DNA from: Neelides folsomi | Taxonomy: Eukaryota > Arthropoda > Collembola > Neelipleona > Neelidae | NCBI GenBank assembly: GCA_034687125.1 | Contig: JAQGBZ010000030.1 | Span: 1 to 64,000, forward strand | Direction: 5' to 3' | DNA length: 64,000 nucleotides | In this document: positions 38,385 to 50,274 of the stretch, piece by piece | Position numbering within the stretch: position 1 is the first letter of the stretch | Layout of the letters: each line of letters starts with the position of its first letter | The notes under the pieces: model-generated | Told to the model about the DNA's origin: nothing | The model's input: only the letters and a program-made list of their open reading frames with translations | Database searches by the model: none | Program-made: the position numbers and the translations under genes

Positions 38385-41300
38385 ATGTTTCAGGTTCATT
38401 CAATTTTTCCTTATTTAAAATCATTGTAAGTTAAATACAAAATTACAATTAATGCTTCCCTTGTGGAGAGCAGTAACACTTTTAAGGTAATTTTTAAATC
38501 ATGATTTAAAATAATAATCTGTAAAATAAAATATTTATAATCTAAACTATTTAATTATAATAAAAAACATTTACCAATTTGGTAATAAATCATGACATGG
38601 ATGAAAAATGATCAATTGATATGAATTTAATGTTAGTGAAATTGTTAAATTAAAATCCAAGTTAATTATTTAATGTGTTTTTTCTTATTAAAGAGAGTAC
38701 AAGGAACATGCTCCGAAGAAGGAAGAAACGGACAGAACGAATATAAGAAATGAATTAGAATCCGAATCTCGGAGGGAACGACTCACTTCACAAAATTCAT
38801 CTTCATTTTCTTCTTCCTTCTCGACCTCCTTCGACGCTGGAGATGAGTCCGTGTCGAGGTATCGGAGTTCTCCTTCTTCTTCCTCCACCGCCGAAGAGGA
38901 GGAAGAAAAGAAGGACACGAGCAGATTCAGAACTCCGTATTCTTCAATTTCTTCAGAAGCCCTCAACAGGTCAATGTTGTTACACCCTAGACTAGCCCGC
39001 ATGACCCTTTCTCACTTTCCTCTCTCCCTCCTCCCTCAGCTCTATGTACGATTATTCTAGGCTCAACCGACTTCGAGAAGAGAGAAAAGCAGCCCCTGTC
39101 ATTTCCGCTACGACTGAGACACTCGCCCTTCCAACTCCTGGTAAATTTAAGCATAATTAAATTCAATTTAATCATTAATTAAAAATTAAATACAATTTAA
39201 CCATAATTTACGAATTACAGATTAATTCAAGTACATACATTATATTACAAGTAAAGTAACTTAAGACTTAAAGTATATCAGATAAGCAATTTTTGTTTAT
39301 TTTGACCCTTATTTGTTGTTTGATTTTGATAGAAAGTGACGTGTCACTCAGAAGGAGAACTACCGATCTTTCCAACATTGACATAAACCTTCCAGTAGAA
39401 CCTATCAAAAGAGACCGTTCGCTTTCTCCAAGACCCTCATCCATAACCCCGACACCAACCGTAGAACCCGCAGCAGTAAAAGAGAAACCAGTCGACTCAG
39501 TCAAGGAGAAAGTTCCAGAGAAAAAGACAATTGGAACGGTTGGAGCGACGAAACCTCCCATAGTCAAAAAACTCGATAATCTTGGAAAAACCCCTTCAAC
39601 TCCAATAGCTCCCTTAGCCACCCCTGAAGAATCTGTAACATTTCGAATAACAAAGAAAAGCCCGCTCCTTCCCAAGAAAACATTGGGAGATGTTGGAAAT
39701 TTCAAAAAGGAGATTTCAAGAGAAACTTCGCCGATTCCTCCACCAAGATCAAAAACTCCAACTCCCCCCGATTCCCCTTCCGGGTCAGGCGGATCTGACG
39801 GGGATTCTCCGATTTTCCGTCGTAAGGAAGAAGACGTGACGCAGCCAGCGAAGACGAAGAAACCTAAACGAAAACGATTGTTAATTCAAGGCGTCCAGGA
39901 AGTCGTGCCGCAACCATCTGTTGATTCTGATCCTGAAAATTACGAAGGTGGGGAATCGGCTGATGTGGCTTTTATCATTCAGGTAACTCAATCCACTTAT
40001 TTGTTTCCAATTAACCTCAATATTTCCTTACAACATTTATTATCTACATTGGCCATTGGATAATTTGGATGAGTAAATGGCGGTTTAAGTGTTTGAGTTC
40101 ATAATATGTCTGGTTGGATGATTTAGTATAATGGAAACAGAGTAAATCTGTAGTGGGTCTTAAATCATTGTAGGGAGGGCATGAGCGTAAATATTTATTC
40201 GATATTATCATTTAAACATTGGGCTGTATGGAGAAAGTGTGTTTGGATTGGGTCCAACTCATTTCCTCTTTCCCGTCTCCCACGATTTCATCCTCGTTAA
40301 CTGATTGCAAAGTCCATTCTTCATATTCAACGACGTTTTCGGAGTCAATAAGGATGAGAGTGTGAGTTCTGGGAAATTGTATAAAAGAAGTTTAATTGTC
40401 ATTTAAATATCATTTAACATAGTTTTACGTATATTTAAAGAGTGGATGATTCATAAAGATGTTTGGGGGATCTTCAGGGTTTATTTAATGTTCGTATTCG
40501 TATTGTAGGCAATGTAGGCATTGTTATTGGGCTTTTAATGTTTATAAAGTGAATTCTTTCCTTGGGTTTAGTTTTAGATGTCAAGCACTTAACTTTCACT
40601 CCTTTTTAACATTTGGTAAAAGAAATAGATTAAGATGGGAATTCCTCCGTTTAGAAGTGGAGAGTTAACTGACCTTGTTCCATAGCCAATTTCTGGCATC
40701 TTGACATAAATCGAACTCAGCCTTCTGAGGACGTCTGGGTGAAACTCTCGAGTGAATTTCGTTTGCTTCTCAAGTTGATGATCGGGAAAATAGCTAATGA
40801 AGTGACAATTAAAGTTCTTATTTTAGATTTCATTGAATGTCATAAATCTCTTAATATTTTAATGCCAAATCAATAGCATATTTTCTGGCGTCTGGTATTT
40901 ACGAATTTAAGAAATTATTATTATTGATTTATTATTGAATAATGAAAATAATCAATAATGAAATTTTTATTACAATTTTAAAGTAACTTGTCAAGTCTTG
41001 TTAAAATTAATTACCTTTCGCTAGATTTGAGAAACTCCAAAAGTTTAGAATTTAAATTGGAAGTTGACTTATTTGAATTATTCACGCCGTTTTTATGAGT
41101 TTGAATTATCGACTTAAAAGAGTTTATCCCAACTGACGCCTTCATAAATGGAGAATCGTATGTTGAATTTCCTATTGAGAAAAATTCTTCTGGAGTGTCT
41201 TTTGATGTCAGTTGAATTGGTTTCTTGTTTTTACCAACATTCGTTATATAAGTCATTGAAAATTCAGAATTCTCCTTTCTCGCGTCGGTTATAAAACTAA

Positions 41301-44300
41301 AAAATAATTAAACATTTAACAAAGTCTTATATTATAATAGCTTTTTTAGGTTTAAATATGCAATTCATGGTCCTCTTTCTTTCCCATTAGCTTTTCAACT
41401 GTATGTTTTTCTAATCATATCATTTCAGTTTACATTTTCAAATATTTTTAAAAGTTGAATGCAAATATCATATTCGTCTAATGGTGCAATGACGAAGGCG
41501 ATGCTTGGCATTGACAACGAAATTGTTTATAAATGTTGAAAATGCCGATAAGACAATGATCGCCTCCAGATTGAAAGATCCTTTGGTTCTTTGTTTATTA
41601 TTCTTTTCAACGCCTCCTTCACCTCCCACGAGCTGATATAAAAGCCAATGTCGCTTTCACGGAACTTTTATTCCTCCTCGCAATTTTGAGCTGAGAGTTT
41701 ATCTCTCGTTTAGTTTTAGTTGATATCAGTGTAGGATCAGTGTCGGGATTAAAATTAAATATCGTTTGGACACAACAAACAACTAAACATTACATGCTGT
41801 TTACTCTTACATAATATCAGTCAGTATTGATGTCTGATGTCTATAGACTGTAGATCAAATCAATCATTAGAAAATATAAAAAACTTGAAAAAAGTGTATA
41901 CTTTTTTGAAAAGTCGATAGCGAGAAAGTTGAAAGGATTAAAGTTTGTGGCGATGTCGGTTCCAAAGAGTTGGCTCAGACTGTTACAGTACGTCCAACCA
42001 CTCCGAGATGTGGGAGAACGCAAAAAAGTGGTAACGAGTGATCCTCTTGATTGCCTATTTTTGAACTTTGGTCCTCCAATTATATTCAGCACAGTTCCAA
42101 TCCGACCATCTCTATTCATTCCTAACCATGTTCCACCTTCTTCTTCATCTTGGCCTATTAAAATGATAGTTATTGAATTACTTCATGGTTTGAAGTTTTA
42201 TCAACATGTTACTTTTTATAAGTAGTGCGATAGTGTGTATTATGTAAATTGTAGATAATTAGAGGATAACTACAAATACATATTTTGCACATTAAGGATC
42301 ATTTTAGAATTTATTGATTATTTAAATAGAGATTAAATGGAGTTTTGAAGTTTCTTTGTCTTTACCGGCTACAATATTTGGATCTGATTTCCAAAAACAT
42401 GCCGGTTTTGTTTTTCTTTTATAAGACTCATCACGATTGGACGCTATGATCAATTTGTAGAATTTTTCTCCTGGTTTAACTTTAGACACGAGTTGATTAT
42501 TTACGTAGAGGAAAAGAATGCACATAATCCTAAATTTGTCTTTGAAGGTTAAAAGTACGAGGAAGAAAAAGAATCGCGATGATGATGATGAGACGATGAG
42601 TATGACCACGACGACAGACACGACTGAGACGACGCTCGTTGACGTAAACGAGAGTAATTCGAGTGGTATCAGCTCTTGGGAATATGAAGAGATGAAGACG
42701 GAAGTGGAAAGACTCCGTGAGAAATGTGATAAACTTGAAAAAGAGAAGGCTGAGATTCTCTCAAGACGGGTAGCGAATTTGGAAGCTCCGAAAGCACAAG
42801 TAAGTTTTTTTAAATCTCTACTTTACCTTCATTACACGTGGAATATTGGCATGGAGTTGTGCGAAGGAGTTCAATGCCTGTGATTAAACTTTTGGGTCTC
42901 TTGAGGATTTTCCCAGCTGGATCCCCTACGTTAAATTCAATCTATTTGTTGACATTAGACTGGATAAGATAACACCTTTATAGTATCGGCATGGGCGGAA
43001 TATAAAATGTTGTGTTTGCAAAATGTTGGAAATTGAGTGATTCCATTCTTGTTTTATAGTCGAGCGAATACTTGAAGATCCAACAGAAGGTTAACCAGCT
43101 GACGACTGTCAATGAAGATCTTAAAGACGAGCAGAAACATTTGGAGATCAAAATCCGTGAGCTTGAGAATGAACTTGCAGTGCGGCCGAGTGCAGAACTC
43201 ACACAAGTAACTTTTAGTTTTTTTCACCATTGAGAAATTGAGATTGAGTTCATTGAGATAATACGGAACGTTTATTGTTAAATAAATGGTTCAATGAACA
43301 TTTCATTACACTTTTGATATTTGTAGAGAACGGTTGCTGACCTTCGAACGAAGCTTTCTTCGGCCGAAGCTCTTGTGGAGCAACTGAATGAAGAAAAAAG
43401 AGAAGCCGTTCAACAAATGAATGACATGCAAGAGGAGTTTGAAGAAATGCAAGATGGTTTTAGGGAAGAACAATCAGAGGAATTTGCAAGCATCAAGAAA
43501 GAATTGGATGAAGCAACAAAGAACTGCAGATTATTACAATTCAAATTGAGGAAAACTGAAAAACGCGCTGATCAGTTGGAAGCCGAAAAGAAGGAGTTGG
43601 AAACGCGAGTTGAAAACTCTCCATCTGGGAAAGTTGCAAAATTGGAAGAAGAATTGGCAAAGACAAAAGCTGAGAATGAAAAGTTGCTCAAAGCATCATC
43701 ATCCCTCTCCACAGGGAAACCCGAAGGGGGAAGTTCACCTGGGCTAAAGAAGAAAAGCCCGGTTTTGACAAAAGCTCCTTCTGGAGAAGTATAATTCATT
43801 ATTTTATTTTTTTATTTGAAAAATCTGTACAAACACTGAATTGTAATATAACATACCAATATACAGATATTTGAAATTATATGGTAAAATTAATGTTGCG
43901 TATTTGTTGATTTTTTAGAAAGTGGATCCTCCAATATTCTCAGATGTTGATTCAGGTCAATTATTAAGAGACCTCCAATCAACCCTGGAACGAGAATCAG
44001 ATCTGAGAGAACAACTCAAATTTACTGAAGAGGAAGTAACGAGTATGAGACAAAAGGTATTTTTATTTTACCTAGTTTAATAACAATGCTAGTAAATTGT
44101 TTTAAAAGTTTTTAAATCACGAACTAAAGGTTTAACAATATTTTGTCAATAGATCAGTAGAATTGAAGACGAAAATGAATCTTTGCTAATCCAAATTAAG
44201 AAAATGTCAACGAAGCCAAAGTTGGATTTAATTAAAGGAAAAGATGGAGGAAAAGTTAATGGTGCTCAGATTGCGGAAAAAGCTGATGTATCTGATTTGA

Positions 44301-47300
44301 AGATTCAATTAGATCTTAATGAACAGGTTAAAACTAATATAATATTTACAAATTATAAAATATTTACAATTACAGAGTTCTATTATTAATTTATATTCAT
44401 CAGGAATCAAAAATTCTACGAAGAAAAGTCGAGGAACTTGAAAATTCTAATAGTAAATTAACAAAAGATCTTCAGAAAGCAGAAGAAAAGTTTCAAACTC
44501 ATACGAATTCTCCCGCTTACACAAAATCAAAAGTTAGCGTTAATTATTTTTATCGCTTTATGATTACATGATTTAATTTGGTATTAACACTGCATGTTCT
44601 GTAGAGTGTTGACGAAGTTTCAATATTACGAAGAAAACTTATCGAAAAAGAACGAGAAATTGAACGTCTTGAAACAGAGCTTCTTGCCGTTGCTTCTAAA
44701 AATAAAGGAAAAATGACACGAGCAAAGTGAGTTCTCATATTCCGTATTTATTAACTATACAAGATATTTAACAAATAGGGCACTAAAACATATAATTTTA
44801 AATAATGTTTTTATTTTTAAGATCGAATGAGGTATTATTGGATGACGCGTCGAAGAAGGCTGAAACGGAAGCTAAAGCAGAATTAAAGAAAGTTCAAGCA
44901 GAATTAAAGAAGGCTAAAGAAGAAGCCGCAGCTCAAAGAAATCAACTTGACGATGAATTGGCCCGTTCAAAGAAAGATTTGGATAGCCAGCAATCACAAA
45001 TTGTACAAATGGGTGTTTTGAACCAAAATCTCCTCGATCAACTTGAAAAGTTTAACAGAGAAGTTGGGACCATGAAAGATCATTATGAAACTATTCAAGA
45101 TGACTTTGTTATTAAAAACTCACATTTGGATAGTCAAAAAGAAGAAGCTGAAAGGTAAAATCCCAATTCCCATACAATATATTTGTAAATTATATTATAA
45201 TTCTCATTATGTTTGTATGTTATTTAATTGATACATAAGGGTAATTAAGATTAATTTAATAAATTATACTTTATTTTAATTATTTTAAGAAATTTGGTGC
45301 TATTGAAAAAAGAATACGATACAATCGAAAATGAACTTAAAGCTCTTAGAGAAACATTCAATACACGACATGATGCATGGATTATTGAGAAATTATCAAT
45401 GCAGGCAAGTTTTTAAAATCTTACATTAAATCATCTAATCATCTGCCATATAATTTTTTACCTTTAGTATTATTTATTAATTAATTATCAATTTATTTTT
45501 AAAGTATGTTGGTGTTGTATGTTACATATTTATGTTTTATATAACTATTTACATTTACATAGGACAAAATACGAGAACTTGATTCAGAAACAATGCGTAT
45601 GAAAATGATCATTCCAGGAGAAAAAGAATCGGTATTATTGAAAGCTCAGATCAAAGAACAAGTGAAGGAATTGGATGTTAAAAAGCAAGAGATCTTGACT
45701 TACAAAGATCAAATATTATTTATGCAGAAAGAAGTAAGAATTTTTTTAAAATAAAAGCTATGTATTTTCCAATCATTTAAAACCATTTATCAAAATATTA
45801 TTTTTAATTTAAACTTCAAGAGTGATGAGTTGAGGCGTCAACTCGAAGATTTTGAAAAAGTTTCTCAAGTTCAAATGCGGAGTCTTGTTTCTGAAAACCC
45901 GAAATCGGAGCTAGAACTCAAAACCATGAAAGAAAAGTAAGAAAGTGATAAATATCTATGCAGAGTGAAATGATGTGATCATATTTTTTGCTGCAGGCTG
46001 CAAGTGCTGGAGAAGAGCCATAAAACCGAACTGGCTCAATTGAAACTTCGTCAGGACCAACATGCGGCCATGAAGGCAGAGGAGATCTCATCTTTACAAG
46101 CAAATCTCAGCCGATCCAAAAGGGAAAGAGACATGTTCCGTCAAATGGTCGACTCTGCACAAAGAGCCATTGCGGAACTCAAGTCTCGTGATCAATTTGA
46201 AAGTCCGAATTCTGTTAGGAAAAATTCCATTTCTTCAGGATTTGAAGAAGCCGCGACTGGGGCAAGAGCTGCAGTGATTTCTCTCCAAGAAAGAGTTTCT
46301 TCACTTGAAGATGATTTGACGGACGCCAGGAGGGAAACGTCAAGAACTAAAACAGAAATGGCTACGGAGAAATCAACCTGGGAATTGAAACTTGGCGAAA
46401 TGCAACAAAAAATCAATGAGGCATTTAATTGCATAACATTAGTAGATGTTACATAATTACATACATTTGATTTAGTTATATGAAATTATTTTTAATGATG
46501 ATTTTATAGTTGGAAGAAGATCGACTTTTGGGAAGCGGAAGATCTCGAGCTGCGGGACAAAGAACGAGATTGGAACTTGCATGGCAAAAAGAAAGAGAAG
46601 AACAGCAGAGGAGATTGAAAGAAGCAACAACTTTGGCTAGAGATTTGAAAACAACTTTACTTGAAGTAATGATTAACTTTTGAAAACAATTTTACTTGAA
46701 GTAATGATTAACTTTTGAAAACAACTTTACTTGAAGTAATGATTAACTTTTGAAAACAACTTTACTTGAAGTAATGATTAACTTTTTATTGCCAATTCTT
46801 GGACCAACAAATGCAGATTTCTGTAATCTGAATCTGAATTTTGATTAATTGTAATTAAATATACGTTTAGATTGAAAGAGAAAGAGACCGAGAAAAGTCC
46901 GAGAATAAAAGACGTCAAGACCAAATTAAATTTTCTCTTGATGAAGAACAAGAAGAGCTGAGGAGAAAAGTGAGCGAATCTCATAACGACCTTCTGGAAC
47001 TTCGTGATGCTCATGCTAAGCTAAGAACGGCAAATGAGAAACTCCGAAGAGATCGTGAGAAACTTGAGAAAGATCGAGAAACTCAATTGAAAAAAGAACT
47101 TGAGGCGAAGAGACTTCAACAAGAGAGAGAAGTCTTATTAGGGCAACTTATTGGAAAGCTTAGCGCACTTCCTCCTTCAGCTCCTTCAACTCCCGGAGGA
47201 AAAATTAACACTGGAGAGGTTTTACACTACTTACAAAATATCAGAGAATTAAAGCAAACCGAAGATTTATTGAATCCTAAAGAAAAACGGAGGAGTAATT

Positions 47301-48700
47301 TTAGAAGAGCTGCTTCTGCAGGTTCATAAAATTAATTATTATTATGTTTAATTTTATCAGTATAATTATATTAACCCTACTAACATTAAGTGTAATAATG
47401 TGATTTTGCAATTTTTAGGTATTTTGGTTTATAATGTTAATTTGAACTTTTTTAGGGGAGACAGACGACGGAGCATCGTTGTTGCAATCTCAAGAAAGTC
47501 TTGCATCTGTGGGAAGTTCTTCTTACTATGGTAAAGAACACTATGGTGCGGCTGGTGCAAGGAAAGCTATTCGATATGGAGGTTCAAGTTCCACGCTTAC
47601 TCTTCCATCAAAGCCCCGGATCGGGTTGAGCAGTGGAAATGGGAGCAGGAGCAACATGAGTGATGCAGGTGGGCAAAGTGCCAATTCGAGCACCGGCTAC
47701 AACCCACGAGGCAGTTTGTATAGGAAGAGTCTCTCGCTTGAACAAACTGTCGCCATGCCAGATGAACAGGTAACGTCTCTTTGCTCATTATCCGAATCCT
47801 AACAAATTAATAACATCTTTCAGAGGATTTGGAAAGGGGAATCGGAAACAGGAAGTGGTTCGAGTCTCAAATCTATTACATCTATGGATGGCCAACTTTC
47901 GAGAGGTTCAAGCATCGACAGGTAATTTTTGTTTATTGGCAGAATTAGCACAAAGTAACAAGTTTAAATAATAAGAAGTAATCTTAAGTAATAGACTTAT
48001 GTATTAAGTTTACGAGAATCTCATTATCATAGAAAACCAATGACAAATTATGTGTTTAGAATGTCGACAATTTCAACTAAAAGTGAAAAGCCAAAAAGTC
48101 AAAGTTTAGTTGGCAAAATGAAGAAATTGGTCAAATCAAAAAGTATTGAAGAAAAGACTCCCACTGCTGAATCACTGGTCAAAGCTGGAGTTCAGGTAAT
48201 TCATAAATCTCTCATAGCTCTTACCATAAGTCTTTTCACAAATCAATTGATTTTTATTAAAGGCTGCTGGTGTTGCTTCAACCACTGGTTCAGATCTTTC
48301 TCTTAATTCCGAATCTGAAAGAGGTCGCGATCCAGTCAAAGGAATCAAAGCGAAAGTCAAAGGAATATTTAAAAGAAGCGGAAGATCCCCAAGGTTCATT
48401 ACTGATTGCCAATTTAATTATTTCAATAAAAACCACAAATCCTAGCTTTACATACATTTCAAAGGTTAATAATCTATAGTTTTAGTTAATATTTTAAAAA
48501 AAATGTTTTTTCTCATTTTCAGTACTGAAAGAAAGTCTTCTCAACCTCCAACACTTCCATCAACATCTTCTCCATCACCAGTTCAAATCGGAAGTGGTGT
48601 TAAGCCTCTTACAGCCTCTTCTCGCTCCTCGAGAGAATCCACACCCAAACGAGAATCAACTCAAAGGCCACTAATGCCTTCCAATATGACTTTGAGGTAG
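38385..48700 (+). CDS. MTCL: SOGA/MTCL-family coiled-coil microtubule crosslinker
   Basis: Proposed exons: 38385-38393, 38698-38969, 39040-39140, 39333-39982, 42548-42799, 43060-43206, 43327-43788, 43919-44056, 44153-44326, 44404-44532, 44605-44726, 44822-45154, 45290-45404, 45563-45733, 45821-45936, 45997-46441, 46510-46665, 46871-47321, 47456-47769, 47824-47921, 48060-48195, 48263-48393 and 48523-48700. The sum is 5,100 nt, or 1,699 residues. The N-terminus is Ser/Pro/Glu-rich and disordered. From exon 5 onward it is long coiled coil. The SOGA domain motifs are clear: FREEQSEEF, ATKNCRLLQFKLRKTEK, LREQLKFTEEE and LRRKVEELE. The C-terminus has SLYRKSLSLEQ and SLVGKMKKLVKS, also typical. Family members bundle and stabilise microtubules and set polarity. 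The first exon is the weakest part. One donor is ambiguous (46420 or 46441). An AATAAA is at 48996-49001. Confidence 0.85.
40212..42525 (-). CDS. TANGO2: TANGO2 homologue, nested antisense in an MTCL intron
   Basis: Exons, reading leftward: 42525-42366, 42154-41902, 41296-41015, 40793-40674 and 40368-40212; 323 residues. The N-terminus MCILFLYVN with ASNRDE, then GGTWLG, GSLVTTFL and FNFLAID are the conserved TANGO2 (NRDE, Ntn-hydrolase-like) motifs, and Cys2 is the putative nucleophile position. The C-terminus ends with IGYGTRTHTLILIDSENVVEYEEW, of which GYGTRTHTLILID is the family signature. An extra Ser/Asn-rich linker in exon 3 accounts for the length over the 276 residues of human TANGO2. 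The protein is linked to mitochondrial/cytosolic heme and lipid metabolism and Golgi organisation. The whole gene lies within the intron 39983-42547 of the plus-strand coiled-coil gene. An acceptor ends four bases before the ATG, so a 5' UTR exon probably lies to the right, overlapping sense exons. Confidence 0.93.
45405..45562 (+). other. GC-AG intron in the SOGA/MTCL gene
   Basis: The exon ends ATGCAG and the intron begins GCAAGT, the standard context for the minor GC donor class, with a normal AG acceptor at 45561-45562. Joining here keeps the coiled-coil frame (EKLSMQ|DKIREL), matching the family. No GT donor nearby gives an open frame. Confidence 0.8.
46647..46786 (+). repeat. 35-bp tandem repeat, four copies, across an exon-intron border
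   Basis: The unit begins GAAAACAACTTTACTTGAAG and recurs at 46647, 46682, 46717 and 46752. Only one base differs in the second copy. The first copy contains the end of a coding exon and its donor (TTGAA|GTAATG at 46665/46666). The remaining three lie in the intron and repeat the same donor site. Near-identity of the copies points to a recent expansion. Confidence 0.95.
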
Positions 48701-49362
48701 CCACTTTTTGTATAAAGCGAAATCCAGAAGTTTCCCTCGCACACTTTTTTCAATCTCCGTACCCAAACTACAATTATTAAACCTTAATTCTATAGATGTT
48801 TCGAGATGACATTTTAATATAGATTACGTTGGCTCAAATGTACCTACCATTATCATTCATTTCGATTTTATTGATTCCTTCCAAATTATTTTTACCTTCA
48901 TTTGAAAGAAAATGTCATTTCGTAGTGACTTTGTGACTGTGAAATTTACATTACGACATTGCTATAAAATACATGTCTCTCGGATGTCTCAGATGAATAA
49001 AAGACATTTATTGTTTACAATGGATGGAAATTTTTATTATAATTTAAAAGGCACATCATGAGAAACAAAACGTCTACCTTTAACTAATATACCTAACTAA
49101 ATAATTATATTCTACAAATATACATAATATATAAATAATCAACATAATTGTACGATAATTGATTTTTTGTTCTGCTTTTTAAATAATAAAAATTAACATA
49201 AAATTGTCGGACATCTAAAATCAAGCAAAATGCACTATCCTTTTAAATGATTTCTAGATATACAAAAAACTTGTAGATTTGAAAAAATATTTGAGATCTT
49301 CCATGAAGCAGAGTTAAAATAATTGTATTTAAAAATACCAATGTGGATATTCTGTAATAATT
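48701..49362. other. Convergent 3' ends of SOGA/MTCL and CFAP20
   Basis: The plus-strand 3' UTR runs to the AATAAA at 48996-49001. The remainder is AT-rich and would be the CFAP20 3' UTR on the other strand. No coding sequence is seen. Confidence 0.6.
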
Positions 49363-50274
49363 CTAAGTTCCACGAGGTTTGGTCTGAATTGGTAAATAAA
49401 GTTTAAACTCTGCAGGGAGCTCATCTTCTGCATAGAGTCGATCAGAGAAATACACGCGACGAACTCGGCAATTTGCATGGATTTGGACACGAAGAGTTTC
49501 CATATAATTGGACCCATATGCACGCTTGGTAAAGTCACTTAAATTAAACTGGATCTGGAAAACAATAAAATTTATAATTTAATTTATTTGCAATCCCCCA
49601 CATTTGTCACAAAATTGAAATATCGACATTTAAAAAATTGTTACAATACCTGATTCCATCCATCGTCAAGTCTCATCGGCATGGTGCAAATGAAAGGTTT
49701 AACACGCGTGGTCGATTGATAATTTGATGCTCTAAATCTTCTCCTTACATTTTTATCATCAAGAACCTAAAAGTCAAATCAATAATTTTATAATTGTCTT
49801 TTAAAAAGTTAAAAATTTATAAACTTTGTAAGTTTCTAAAATCCTTTGAAGGTCTTTGAAGTAAATAATTTTGAATTAAAATAATTTTCTCACCTGCACT
49901 TCAAAACTGAAATATTTCTTCATATTCTTCACAATCATGACCAAAAATGGTAATTTGATCCCGAGAGTTTTGCTCGTATCGGCAGGACATGTGATGTAAG
50001 TCGTTGAGACGTTCGTTCCAACAATTTCCAATACAAGAGACTGAATGTCGTTGTCAGTAATTCTTTTAATGTGTCCATTTCTCACCTGAACAAAACAAAG
50101 TCAATATTATGACAATCTTTGCATTTGTGCAAAAATACAGAAAGTGTAATATGACATTCTTGCAATTCATAAAATAACAAATAAAAATACCTTTTTGTCC
50201 CAAATCTGGAGCGGCTTGCTTCCGATGCTATAAAGCACCGACAAAAATCCACTTTGAAAGGTGTTCTTGAACAT
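49363..50274 (-). CDS. CFAP20: Cilia and flagella associated protein 20 (CFAP20/Bug22)
   Basis: Exons, reading leftward: 50274-50191, 50085-49894, 49766-49650 and 49554-49363; 194 residues against 193 in human. Identity is very high along the whole length, for example [62 protein letters not shown] and [23 protein letters not shown]20 is an inner-junction protein of ciliary doublet microtubules and is also linked to centriole and transcription-associated roles. All exons are in phase 0. The ATG gives the standard MFKNTFQSG start. Only the last few residues (QTKPRGT) differ from the vertebrate ending. Confidence 0.98.

Noticed and set aside
38239-38424. 61-codon minus-strand frame in the MTCL leader
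   Set aside because: GC-rich 5' UTR of the plus-strand gene. No independent support.
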